DNA from: Lactarius indigo
Taxonomy: Eukaryota; Basidiomycota; Agaricomycetes; Russulales; Russulaceae
Direction of reading: 5' to 3'
DNA: 64,000 nucleotides
Assembly (NCBI GenBank): GCA_025766275.1
Contig: JAFKAC010000008.1
Location: 806,001-870,000, forward strand
Shown: in pieces, positions 1-11,467 of the stretch
How positions within the stretch are numbered: position 1 is the stretch's first letter
Layout: each line of letters opens with the position of its first letter
The notes under the pieces: generated by a model
What the model was told of the DNA's origin: nothing
Database searches by the model: none
The model's input: only the letters and a program-made list of their open reading frames with translations
Program-made: the position numbers and the translations under genes

Positions 1-93
1 GATCTTTCGGAACTTCCCACACAAGAGGAAACGGAGCAATGGTGCGGGAATTTTTTTATTCCTCAGAGTTTTGACTGAGAGCGTTGCACAGGG

Positions 94-446
94 AGATGAT
101 GTTCGACCATCTGTTCCAACTCTTGCATCCCAACCTGCTATACCTCTTTCCCTCAACCCGCATCGCCGCAGCACTGGCCACCCTCCCACCGAATACCGCC
201 GTTCTTCCCATGCATACCGAAAGTCTCGATCAACCTGTCTGGCAGTTCCTCGCAGCGCTCGCTTTACACGCGACAAATGAACAGCAACAAGCGCTTGTCA
301 CTTCACTACGCGAGAAGGTGCTGGAGAACGTAGCAAGCGCGAATAAAGGCTGGGTCGCTGATGAGGACGAGCGGCGTGCTAAGCTTGGGAATGTAAACCT
401 CTTTTTACACGCGCTTGGCCTGGACAGCTCGCAGATCAGCATCTGA
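94..446 (+). CDS. C-terminal exon of a PAT1-like mRNA decapping/decay factor (5' end outside window)
   Basis: This is the last exon of a gene that enters from the left edge. An acceptor (…gcacag) ends near position 93, and the frame then runs without a stop to TGA at 444-446. The peptide has a helical stretch (LFPSTRIAAALATLP, DQPVWQFLAALALHA, EQQQALVTSLREKVLENV) and ends in NVNLFLHALGLDSSQISI. From memory, this matches the extreme C-terminus of basidiomycete PAT1 (topoisomerase II-associated protein PAT1), a cytoplasmic P-body protein that links deadenylated mRNA to the Lsm1-7 ring and decapping. Only about 117 residues are visible, so domain content upstream is unknown. The family call rests on recognising the tail. 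Confidence 0.55.
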
Positions 447-1552
447 ATTTGTTTGTCGGTGACTCCGCGTTGAGCTGTAGAAGTGATTTTTCATTGACGT
501 TATCCACTTTCTTTTTTTTTATCGGAAAACTAGAACCATTGAAAGCTTTTACTTGAAGAAAGCTGACTCCCCTATATGTGTGAGAAAGAACGAGAACCAG
601 CACAGCGGTGGCGGTGGTGACTGGTTCCGTATGTTCCGAACATATTTCCCAAACCTTCTTGTGATCTTTCGGCGCCCAGGCACCGCATGTCGCGTATTAC
701 CCGTGACGACGCGGTGCTGACTGCGGTTACGTGGCTCACAGTTCATGTTTCATGAGCCTGAGAAAGTTGCAATCCCAACATACTGTGGCGTTCCTTCTCC
801 CCTTTTTTGCCTGTTCCCGGCCAAATAGGATCGTTTCACAATTGGCCAATAACTTAAGCCTTTCCGGTTCATCGAAATCTGTGGCTTTCATGATGCCTTT
901 TCTGTGATGCTTTGCTCATGATCGGCCCATTGTATGTCTGTGCGCTTGCAGCATCGCAACACTAGAGCGCTGGTGGTCCGCTGGGTTGTATGAAACGTTC
1001 TCGCCCTCCCCTGCTTGCTCTTTTTGGAACAAGTAACCCTTGACCACCTACAATACGCACAACCTCCTATGTCACCGAACATCGCAATATAACGGGCGCT
1101 ATATTAACAACTTCCCGGGTTTCGCACACTTTTACCGCCTGAGGGTTTGGCCGTGTTCCTCGCTGTTTCAATCACGTTCCCAAGATCTCTCCGCCATGGA
1201 CGATACTTTGACAGGATGCCACAATAGCTGTGCCACAAGCAGATAAGCCGCGTGGCCCAACATTCGTGGTCGCTCAGCCTCGGGTAGCGCTTCCCGAGTC
1301 GCCTTTCCGTGCACGAGTACACGTACTATCAGGATACGGCCTAGTCACCGTGGAAAACGCACGTCCGACGCGAGTACAAGAAGTGTGACTCCGCTGGACC
1401 TTCAGAGTCCCTGACACGAACACCCTCCCCCTCTACCTGACTCTCAAAGAAACTCCAAACTCGAACTGTTGCTCCTCCGTTTTTTTGAACAATGTCATAC
1501 AATGCATGTTGCATTTAGGCCTCTCGCAGCCCCTCCATTGACATATTCCTAG
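447..1552. other. Intergenic region between PAT1-like gene and next gene
   Basis: Short overlapping reading frames on both strands here have no recognisable protein features. The 3' end (about 1440-1552) probably holds the 5' exon(s) of the next gene, because the exon starting near 1553 follows a branch-like ttgac and a cctag acceptor. I could not place those upstream exons. Confidence 0.4.
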
Positions 1553-2481
1553 AATCCAAATACCGCCAGGCCATATGCTCATATCCCGTTCACTCGCAGC
1601 GACGGCTACCTCGTGCGGATGTTCGGCCACCGAGACGCGGCGTTCTTCATCGAGTCCCTCCTCAAGATGAACGCGCGCGAGGTGCACCTCATCAGCAACG
1701 TGCCGGGCTGGCACAGCGCACTCATGGTCTCGCGGCCGTCCGTGTCCGGCACGCCCCCCGACGCGCTCGCCAACAATGAGCACCCACTCTGGCTCCTCGA
1801 CTTTGTCCCCCAGCCCCAAGTCACCGTCGTCCCCCAGCAAATATGGACGCCCCCAAACCAGTCCGACTGGCGCCGCTACGTCGAGCAGGCCCACCTCCGC
1901 ATGCCCGTCTTCTTTGTCCAAAATAACGGCGTGATCGGCCTCCCGTTGTCACGCGCCGCGGTGGGGGACACCTCGTCCCTGCGAAACGCGGACAGGCCGG
2001 CTCCCCTTGGCGGTGGACACTCCACTCAGATCCGTATTGCTGTAGGTCCTTTCCTCCCCCCTCCCTTTCTCCGTCACATTTAACGTACTTGGTCTCCCCC
2101 CCCTTCCACAGTGGCCTGGCTATGAATCATGGGAAAGGCAGATTCAGATTCGGGATCAAACGCGGCACCGCAACGAGATCACGTTGGAACGGTTCGCAAA
2201 GTTGGTCGCAGGCGTCGTTGATAGATTTCTCGCGGTGAGGCTCTGTCACGGTTTTCAACGTCGCACCGTACGCTATGCTGACACCCCTTTGCCTGCATAT
2301 GTAGCACGGTGCAACGGTCGTCACTCGCGATCTCATGTGGAGGGTGGGGAACGGCGCCATCACCCGTAATGATGTTATCATTGTTGGTACCGTGCAGGTC
2401 TCTGCGGGGGGGTGGATGCCCATTCTGCAAATTCTTCCACTCAATCCTAATGGGACTCCGACTCATTTTTACTCCAGTTAG
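1553..2481 (+). CDS. Conserved Agaricomycete protein of unknown function (5' exon not resolved)
   Basis: Three exons splice cleanly: about 1553-2041, 2112-2234 and 2305-2481, with introns 2042-2111 (GTAGGT…ACAG) and 2235-2304 (GTGAGG…GTAG). Landmarks in order are HIPFTRSDGYLVRMFGHRDA, the segment WHSALMVSRPSVSG, PLWLLDFVPQPQVTVVPQQI, MPVFFVQNNGVIGLPL, then after the first splice WPGYESWERQIQIRDQT and ERFAKLVAGVVDRFL, ending GTPTHFYSS. I recall this combination (PFTR.DGYLVRMFGH, WPGY…RQIQIRDQT, LERFAKLVA.VVDRFL) in multicopy hypothetical proteins of Agaricomycetes; no function is known to me. A TAG at 1550-1552 closes the frame upstream and is probably the intron acceptor, so a first exon is missing from this model. 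No catalytic motif is evident. Confidence 0.6.
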
Positions 2482-2867
2482 ATTTGATCGACGTATTTGT
2501 ACTCATATATCATACCCTATAACTTATGTCGTACCCAGGTACGACACTCATTGGAAATTTTAACGATGTTACAACCTACTCCGCTATTCCGCGCCGCGGG
2601 AACAGCCCACTACCTGTGCCGGTTTCCCCTTATGATCACACAACTTGACATTCGTAGCTAGTTAGCTTGGGTAAATTAATTGCCTCATGGCCACCTCATT
2701 GGACTGATTGGATCACTCCAGCGAGTTGCTGATCGGCAGTCGGCTCAGGCCATGTTATTACCAAGAAAAATTGCAGGCTAGTAGGGACCTGAACCGAGAA
2801 TGGCGAAAAAACACGAAGGGCCGGGATGTTGGACAAAGAATGGCTTGGCAGAACAAAAAGAAAATAG

Positions 2868-5458
2868 TCACAGGGTCGACTGTTGCAGGCACAGCAATGA
2901 CAGTGCATCGTGCTTCCTGGGCGGGTCTGTGCAACCGAATACTTCGAGCCGGCGTTCTTCCCCCCTCTTGGTTATCACCTCTTCTGTTACAATTGATCCG
3001 TGGAGATCGAGAACTGGTAGTGCGCCCCACGGCGGCATTCCACCCTCTGGCAAGTCTAACAGTCCCGTTCTAATAACCTCTGATGAATTCAGATCCGGGA
3101 GCTGAATGATGGGAAGGTCGAACTGTGCACGCTTCTTATCGAAGATCGCACGCGGCAACCGCTTGACGTGGGCGCCAGGTTCCAGACGGTTCGTTGACAG
3201 CGAAGAGAAGTTGGCGTAGTTGGGATAGAGCATGGTGTAGCCGCGCAAAAATACCATTTCGATGAAGTATTTCTTCCAGGAGTGTTGCCATCTGTTCGAA
3301 CGAACATTCGGAACAATAAACAGGGGTGATGGGTTGGTTAGGCGGCTTGCCACATAGGTGTGGAACTCGCGCCAATGTTCCGGGAAGTACACGGCTCCCC
3401 AGCTGCAGGGGATTTGTGATAGATAGGGTGAATTTAGGGCGGCCATACCAGTATTATTGAACAGTCGACGAGCATCGAAGGGTCTCCGCCCTTCGAGATG
3501 GAGTTCATTATTCTTCTGTTGGTACAGACTGATGCCGAAAAGCTGTGGGGACTCGTTCTTTATGCCGCCGTACCTGGAACGCGATCAGTGAACTCCGAGA
3601 AATGGGGTCCGTTACGAGAAAATCCTACCGGTAGCGGAGAAGAGCTAGCTTAATCCAGGCATAAAACAAGGGAGAAAGCTCAACATCATCTTCCAATAGT
3701 AGGCCATATGAATCGTTTGATCGCGGATACCAAGACTCCACAACGGCGGTTAACAAACCTCCATGTGAAATCCTGTGATGTATAAACACGGAGCCGTGTT
3801 CCCATTCAAGACTATCCGCCAGTTGCTTGGTGACTACGTCTGCAGAGTCCTCCATGTTGAAACGAAGATCAAGGGAGTCGCCGAAGTAGCGAGCCTTTTC
3901 CAGGGAACCGATTAGACGCGACAGCGATCGCGACCTGTTGTTCGTGATGATGCTGACATCCACACGAGGTACATTCCAATCTATACAAGTCAGCGCACGC
4001 AGAAAACATCAATATTAGCGAGACTTACGTCTCCATTCCATGACAGATAGTGTACCCATCCAATCCGAGTACAGGAGGTCTGAGCGAGCAAGTCGAACCA
4101 CCACAGACGCCACAAGTGCGGGGCTCCGTACAGCACGAAGTAGGGAATTAGTGTATGTATCTGTAATTGTCAAAGTGATGAACACATCAGGGGGATCAGA
4201 TAGGTGGGACAGCCAGGATGAAACCACTGAATCAGCTGGAGTTGAACCGGAGGAGCTCGTTTCGAAATACAAGTCACACATATCCGTAGCGATGAATGTT
4301 TGATCCGTATCAGCTTGTGCGTATAGTAAGATATCAATATGATATCCATTAATCACCAAGCCACACGCTGCCTGAGAAAACGCAGTGAGATCGTCGAGAG
4401 TCGGGAACAAAATGCCGAAATGACTGTGGAGCGTATAGGTGCCAACATTTGAGAACTGCGCCAATGGGTCAAAGGTACGTAAGTGATTGTCTCCACTACC
4501 AAGAGTGGATATGGGCTGCCTATCAATAGAGTCCAGAATGTCTGGATGAGACGGGAAACAACTATCCCCAGCTGATTCTCGACCAATGATGACACCGCCG
4601 ATCATGTCGGGCCGCGTGCTTGAAATCCAGCGTCCAAGTGCCAACCACGAGTCTAGGGTCTCGTTCATAAAGGCACTTTCGTCAGAAAACGTGAGGCTTG
4701 GCAGCACGAAGGGGGGGACGAGAAAATCCGCGGGACGATGGGACGATGGGCACGGTTCTTCGCGCTCCCCAGACTCGACAAGAGAAAAGCCCTTGAGACC
4801 AAGGGGGAATGTCACGTCGGGAGGATTGAGAAGTAGAGAACTGGTCTCATTATTCACTTCTTGCAGACCCGACTCTCCGAGGAATAGTGTCCAATCGGTT
4901 GATGCATGGAACGCTGTATCAATGAGAGCCTTGGCAGAACAAGTTGCTTGAAGGCAAGGGAGCAAAGTCAGTTGGGCGGGCAGAGTATGACTGTACGAGG
5001 AAAGGATTTGGCGAAGCGACAATCGCGCCGTAGACAGCAACGTTTCGGGGCAGAGGATGACGACTTCTTCGATATTCGCAGGGTACCCGAAGATACCAGC
5101 GAGCGTCTTTGCCAGAGTTGGAGTGCTCTTTTCTGTCAGGGGGAGAGCGATGGTGATCGAAGAATTGAAGACCGTCTTTGCGGACCCAAGTTCGAGCCGA
5201 TACAGAGGCCCAAGTGCACTTGCCCACGTCTGATCAAGCGCATTCGGAGGGTTGAACGCAGCTGGATGAACATCCCATCCTGGGAAATAAGAATTCACTG
5301 AAAACGGATCGGCAGGAACGGGTGGCGTAGCCTCTGAGAAGAACTAATACAGAGAATACTAGCAAGAAGAGGAGCAGAAGGAACCCCCCAGGAAGGCGGT
5401 TGAAAGAGCGCTGACGCCGAAGTCGACGTCTAGCTTTGATTATGGAGGACTTGGACAT
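2868..5458 (-). CDS. Type II membrane glycosyltransferase-like protein (family GT2-like fold)
   Basis: Three exons on the minus strand, 5458-4029, 3980-3629 and 3573-2868, are joined by introns 3981-4028 (GTAAGT…ATAG) and 3574-3628 (GTAGGA…CCAG). The N-terminus MSKSSIIKARRRLRRQR is basic and is followed by one hydrophobic segment (FLLLLFLLVFSVLVLL), as in Golgi type II enzymes. The middle contains VDVSIITNNRSRSLSRLIGS, a nucleotide-sugar transferase-like start, and later GLLLEDDVELSPLFYAW, where EDD resembles a metal-binding DXD motif. The last exon has CSWGAVYFPEHWREFHTYV and a Tyr/Pro-rich tail. Exon lengths sum to one base more than a multiple of three. The frame must lose one base near 5336, just after the membrane segment, to connect MSKSS… to EATPPVPADPFS. 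I cannot find an intron there, so this is a sequence error or a real frameshift. Substrate unknown. Confidence 0.6.
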
Positions 5459-5621
5459 ATGACAATTAATAAATTAAGTTGAACCCTGGGACATAAGATG
5501 TACAGAATCGATGACGTCATTCTCGAAAACGACCGCTAGCCGGATTACCAAACGCATATAATCAAAGAGGCATAATAATCACAGGCCATGTACTCTAGAA
5601 AATGGTGTGAACCCTTTGATA

Positions 5622-6533
5622 TCATTGTGGGCCATCCTTGCTGCTGAGGCTCCTGAAAAACTCCGCGTAGGCATGATCTACATCAAACATCAACTAAAGG
5701 CGAATTTTTTAGCATTGTTCATTCGGTTACCCGGAGCTACACCTACTTGTCTTGATTGTTCATCCGTGATTTCATCAGATGCCTTCATCCCATTTAAAGT
5801 GATAAGCCTGTAGAGAGTCAGTAGAGAACGTAACGCGCGTCTGCGAATAAACACACCATCCAACCATTTTGCTCCGTCCTTCCCAATCTTTACTTCCCTT
5901 GAACCGCGCATAGCCTGTGACAAGTTCCTGGAGAATTGGGTGTAGTTGGTCCTTAGCACGCAAGCGTAGCTTGAGTGCGTCCATAAAAGTGATAAAACTC
6001 TGTCAAGTTACGTCGGTGTGAAGCATCAGAGATTGAAAGACAATGTCAAGACCTGTGTCGTTTCTGCGACCCACTTTCCAGTCTCGGGGCCTGCTTCGCT
6101 CGAGTGCTCGACCGTCGCTGGCACCCCGACTTCGAGGCGATGAAGCGCTGCGGGGTGATCCATCTTCAATAAGGAAATAATTGAGTCAAAGTAATTGGTG
6201 CAAACAGCCTAGTACTTACCCGATATCGACTCATAAATTGCTCGATACTCGGCACATCGTCGCCGACCAATTTAAGCATGGTCTTGTATTGCGATAACAG
6301 TCGAGTGCATGCGGGCGAATACCTCTTAGTCTCCCCCCCTTAGTACGCTACCCACCCCAAACGATATGAACGACGCACTCTGCTGCCGTCACCGAGTCAC
6401 GTACGTATGCACGTTCCAGATAGTCTAAGGCAACGATAATGCCATAGAGGGTCGCAAGGGACTCATACTTCTCTCGTTCGGCATTCGTTGTGTAGAGACG
6501 GGCCTCTTCGTCAAGAGATAAAGGCGCGGACAT
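5622..6533 (-). CDS. VPS28: ESCRT-I subunit VPS28
   Basis: Six exons (6533-6379, 6322-6220, 6163-6053, 5999-5857, 5807-5747, 5693-5622) join through five GT-AG introns of 49-56 nt. They total 645 nt, giving exactly 214 codons plus stop. The product starts MSAPLSLDEEARLYTTNAER, continues ESLATLYGIIVALDYLERAY and YSPACTRLLSQYKTMLK, then GDDVPSIEQFMSRYRMDHPA. The C-terminal four-helix domain carries FITFMDALKLRLRAKDQLHP and MKASDEITDEQSRQLMFDVD. This is the full length and layout of Vps28, which binds Vps23/Vps37 through its N-terminal half and recruits ESCRT-II through its C-terminal half during sorting of ubiquitinated cargo at the endosome. No key segment is missing. An upstream in-frame ATG at 6554 exists, but the conserved start is MSAPLS at 6533. 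Confidence 0.95.
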
Positions 6534-6637
6534 AATACAGTAATGCAAGAGCAAGAGCGACGGAAGAGGATACCCAAATGTTCCTGATCGCCGACCAGAT
6601 CAGCTGACCTCTGCTGCCTTAAACCAGCGCCGCCGTC

Positions 6638-8484
6638 ATGGTTGGTTTTTCGATGGACGCAACTCAAGCAAGCTCTCGGGAATACCAACAGCAGGTCATC
6701 GATGCTGAAATCAAATTGTTGGAAGAGTCCATTCGTACGTTAAAGCTTCGCCGCAACGCATTCACATCCATCTCGTCTCTACCTACCGAGATCATCGCCG
6801 CCATTTTCTCTTCTTTGCTACCCGGTACACTGGACCGTCTAGCGTGGTTACGTGTAACCCACGTCTGTCACCACTGGTGCGAGATTGCTCTCAACCAACC
6901 ACTCCTCTGGAGTCACGTCGATTTCACCACCCTAACCTCGGCTGGTACAGCTAAGATTCTCGCTCGGGCAAAGACGGTACCCTTATATTTGGAGGCAAGA
7001 GTTCCCACCGACAGGTGGGACGAAGCTCGATTTAGGTGTATTCCAAAAAGAACTCCAGGCGCGTGTCTCCCACATATGCCACCTTGGCATTAGTGCAGAA
7101 CACTTCCATCTTTGCAAAACACTCGAAGGTCTTGTATTACCTGCTCCCACTCTTGAATACCTTTCTTTGTCCAGTGCAGTACACTTGGGAGATACAATAT
7201 CGTCGCGGGTATTCATCCCCAACACTCTTTTCAATGGCGCCGCCCCTAAGCTCTCTCATCTCGAGCTCATCAACTGCAACATCAGTTAGAAATCACTACT
7301 CCTGAAAGGCCTCAAATACCTCGAGATACGCGTGTCGACCAAGGATGCAAAGCCAAGCCTTTCAGATTGGTTGGATGCTCTGGATCAAAATGCCACAACT
7401 TAAGACGCTTGACCTTCATTCGGCTTCCCCAGTTGCTCCTCCTGGTCCTTTACTCCCATCTGGCGTCGAGCGCATCATCACACTCCCCTCCCTTGCACAC
7501 TTAAATATCACCTCCGTCTCTGCAAGAGATTGTGGGCTTGCATTGGCTCTCCTCCTCCTACCGGCTCTCACCAAGTTGTGCTTCATGGTAACAGTCCTGC
7601 AGCCGGGACGGCAGCGAACGTACAAGAAATCCTCCCATATGTTGCTAGACACGCCTACGGACCTCAGGATTCTCAACCTCTACAGAGTGTAGTCGTCTGC
7701 AACCATAGAGTGTGCGTCGACCTGCTTTTGTGGACCCTGCCCAATATCGACGTGAAGTCATCCAACCCGATTGCCTTTTTTGATACTATGGTCACTGCAC
7801 GTGTGGCGTTCTCTGTCACGTGCGGAGATTGGTCTCATGGGACCCACTGCGGAGGTCTTTGAAGCTGCGAATGACGGCCCTCCCCATGGACAGCCTCATG
7901 ACACTCACCTCGCAATTCCAGCATAAGTCCCCTCAACAAGCAATCCTGGCTCCGCCACGTGCCGAGATGGCCCATGCTTCAGCGCTGTGCATCTGGGGAC
8001 CCCTGCAGCGTGTGGATTCACGGAGATGCTGCTAGAAGACAGTGGGGAACATGAGTACCCACTGCTCCCATCGCTGACAAAACTCGATCTGGCTGAAACT
8101 ACACTAAGTGCGCACAGGACACTCTGTCTATGCAACACACTCATGAAGCGTGTGGAGCAGGGAGTTCCGTTGGAGACGCTCGACTTGAGCAAGTGTTTAG
8201 CGACTAGTCGTACGATTGAGTTGCTCAGTGAAATTGTGGTTGACATCATATGTCCCGAAAAAACCCTCAAGAAAAGGGCGCAAAAGGGTTCTATGTGGGA
8301 CTCTGCAGCGTGTGGCTTCTTCGTCAAAGACGACTCGGACAGTTCTGGGGTAGAAGAATACCATGTCGACGACAAAGACAATTCAAATACAGGTAGTGAT
8401 GACGAGGTATGGCCCGGATGGCACAATTGGGGATCAGATAGTGACAGGGATGGATATGACGAATATGAGATGGACTACTGGTAG
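6638..8484 (+). pseudogene. F-box protein with leucine-rich tail, frame broken several times
   Basis: The start MVGFSMDATQASSREYQQQ leads through a short coiled segment (AEIKLLEESIRTLKLRR) into an F-box: ISSLPTEIIAAIFSSLLPG…LRVTHVCHHWCEIALNQPLL. This is the Skp1-binding motif of SCF ubiquitin ligases in the form common in Agaricomycetes. Leucine-rich repeat-like segments follow (LEYLSLSSAVHLGDTI, KLSHLELINCNIS, LKTLDLHSASP, LAHLNITSVSARDCG). The reading frame is broken by a one-base insertion near 7034, an in-frame TAG at 7288-7290 where a Trp codon is expected, an extra A near 7391, a shift near 7588 and another near 7855. The last frame ends with an acidic Asp/Ser/Tyr tail (7987-8484). I find no introns that explain these changes, so it reads as a decaying member of an expanded family. 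Accumulated sequence errors are the alternative. Confidence 0.65.
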
Positions 8485-11467
8485 ATGGAGCAAGATCGCT
8501 TAAATCCCTTACATGGAGAGATCAACAGGGTTGGATATGAAGCGGTCAATGACTTCTACGCTCTTATCTAGGCATGGACTCATTCATATCGCATTTTATG
8601 ACGTTACCTATGACGCAGCCCAGGTACGGTACACGTTTCCAGAGTGCTGGGCCAGTAATTAATAGCATATAGATACAGGCTCGAATCTGGAGGGCATATC
8701 TACCTTGGAAGTGCAAACCGCGACAGCAAGTGTGTTCGTACATTTTCGGCTCTCTTCGGCTCTATTTTCAACTTGCAGAAATGCCTTTCCTTGGGCTCGT
8801 AACTGAGATGCACAAGCTCACCGAGGTGTCGAACACCGATGCTCGCGATGCCCTCGTCACATCCAACAATGATGTGTCTCCCAGCGGCCAAGACAGCAAG
8901 GGTTCTGGTTCAAACCAGCCTGTCTTACCTTTACGTGACTACGACCCCGTAATACCTGGAGCGTTTACCTGCCTGTCTGTCCATATCCATCCTTAGTCGA
9001 ATTTCCAGTGTGCGTCCCGGAGTCCGCATCTTGGTCGCAGATACGTGTTAGGGAATAAACCACTGACTAGTTCCTGGAATTCCTCTCGGCTAGAGCTAGC
9101 GACTTTTAAGCATACATAAAAAATGAGAGTGTAAAGAGGATGGGGGCAAGCAGGTGTGGTAACATGCGAGATGAAATGTTGTCAGTCTCACTAGCAACAA
9201 GAAATATGTTCTGTTGGGTAAACTTTCTAGGATAGCGCCGCTAATTGTATGCTTCGCGGCGTCCTCCTTCGAGTTCTCTTTCCTCTGGTCCATCGGATGA
9301 TCTTATGACAAGACGTAGAGCAAAGCCATGGCCCCAACTGCCATTCGGCCCGCATCCGTACGGGAAAAAGTGAGGTAATACACGCTTCTCAACATCTGAA
9401 CTATCGGGGTTTGTCGGGCCCATCAAGCCTCTGTTAGGCTCGGCTTCACTGCAGTGCATGCATACTACACTGGGCTGCGGACACCATTGCAACAAGAGCC
9501 CGTTGTCCAGCTGCATCTCGTCTCGAATCAGCGAACAGCGACCGGATGTCCGTGCAGACTCCGCGGGGCAACAGGCGAGCGCAGAGTGTGGTGCGCCATG
9601 CTCGTACGATCATCGCGCTGTAGCTGGTGAATAAAAGTGTCGATTTAAATGGTGGTGACATGAGCACTCACAGCACTCACAGATCGTGGGCAACGATGGC
9701 GTCACATCAGAAAAAATATCCCGAGCTTCGTCCCACACGTCGCCCTCGACTGCGAGGTCCTTAGCACTGAGTCCTGCGGCAGTCAGCTCACCTTACGTCT
9801 TAATTCACAGCAGGACCATTGGAGAGGGTAGGAGAGATGTTCCACCACATACCATTACAGCCTTGATTGTCCCTTGATTGCCCCACCGACAATCCCCCAC
9901 CTATCGCACAGCTCCGCAGATACGGCACCGGGTTCCATCTCTAGCGCAAGATGGCGATGATTGTCGATGTCCTGTCATGACACGCGGGAACCCACGCTCC
10001 ACATTCACAGCTCCAAAGCAGCGGTCGGAGAGAACATGCGCACGGAATAAGGGCGTTATTAGCGCGAGTACTGGACCCGGGTTGTAAAACACGGTTTTGA
10101 TTGGAACTTTAATGTTCGCTGGCCGAGGCGCCGACTCGGGCTTCCCAGTCCAGCCAAGGTCCAAGGTGGCCAAAAGGCAGGTACGATGACGCTCCCGAAT
10201 TGCTCTATTCGTGCGTACAAAGTCAAAGAGAATCCAAAATATGGCCGAGTGAGGACAAGCGCACTCACGTCGTCGGATGTCCCAGTGGAGGTTGAGCAGG
10301 GGAGACTCGGCCAGCTTACAACCTGTTCACGCAAGTATTCTCACTGATGTGGTCACTTGATAGGGCCGTAGTATATCGAGCACCTTCGGTGATAGTTGGC
10401 ATGGGTGGCATGGGACACGGAAGAGCATCAGTTCCCCACGAGACAAGCAATTGAAGGGCCTCCTAACCAGTGAAGGAACGGAATATGGGGTTTGGTAACC
10501 AGGTCGTGAAAAAAATAAGTTGGACACTTCCATGGCGGCTGGAAAAGTCGCTCCCACTCCCACTTCGCATTGCTCCAACTTACTGTCTCCAAACTGTATC
10601 GCTTTCTTTACGAATTGCTTCAATAAGCCTTATCAGGCCCGTTATATGCATTGGCTTGCGCTACGTCACTTCCGAGTCTTCGCTGTTGGGTCAGCGCCGC
10701 GGCTGGGTACTTCCAAAGGTGCCAACTCCGAGTCCTTCTTCCTTCCTTTGCTGCAGATAGACCTCGTCTTCGTATGTTCGTATGTCAACTGAGCTTCACC
10801 GAACAGGCTAGTTGCGTCATGAACACTGACAAACGGCACTAGTGCCACACTATGTTGCGAATCGAGGAAAAGGCAGAGCAAAGCAGTTTGGCCGATTTCT
10901 TTTTGCCTTCTTGGGCCGCTATCCGTGCCCCTGAATGAGCAAGTTGTTGGGACCGATGGAGGGGTACCAAGGCAATATTTCCACACTCCTTCCACCTTCT
11001 TACCTTTCCTATTTTGGACATTTATTTTGTTTATAGTTGGTATCGGGCCGGCCGTAAACCGGTGGTAAATCCAGTACCTTAAACACCCGTCTCGTCTTGT
11101 CCCTTGGGGTCATAGTGCGAACATGTGAACCGTTACCCACACTCATTCAACGTGGTTTACTTGATTTATCTTTCGTGCATGCGAGGACCGGGTTTTTCTA
11201 CGCCACTCCTGGGCTTATCTATCTAAAATTGGTCCGACTCGCACGAATCGGATTCAATTCAAAGTTTAGCGAAGAATCACTTCCACTGCACGGCCCAAAC
11301 GCCGCATCTTCGGATATAGCCCTGAATGCCTGATGTGTCGGATTCTTTTTCGTGTGCTCTCTTCCGTGTGCTCTCATAAAAATCGTTCTCATTGAAACGG
11401 TGGTTCCCAAGCCATACGTTTCTCGCCTCTATGGCTACTCCACGCGCATCGCAAGCCCTCGCCCTCA
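8485..11467. other. Gene-poor stretch of about 3 kb
   Basis: Only short overlapping reading frames occur on both strands, with no recognisable domain, transposase fragment or tandem repeat. One + strand frame at 8730-8996 (88 codons) has no homologue I recognise. Nothing here can be supported as a gene. Confidence 0.4.

Noticed and set aside
8730..8996. 88-codon plus-strand frame beginning MCSYIFGSLRL
   Set aside because: No recognisable family, no splice extension and no duplicate; too weak to call.
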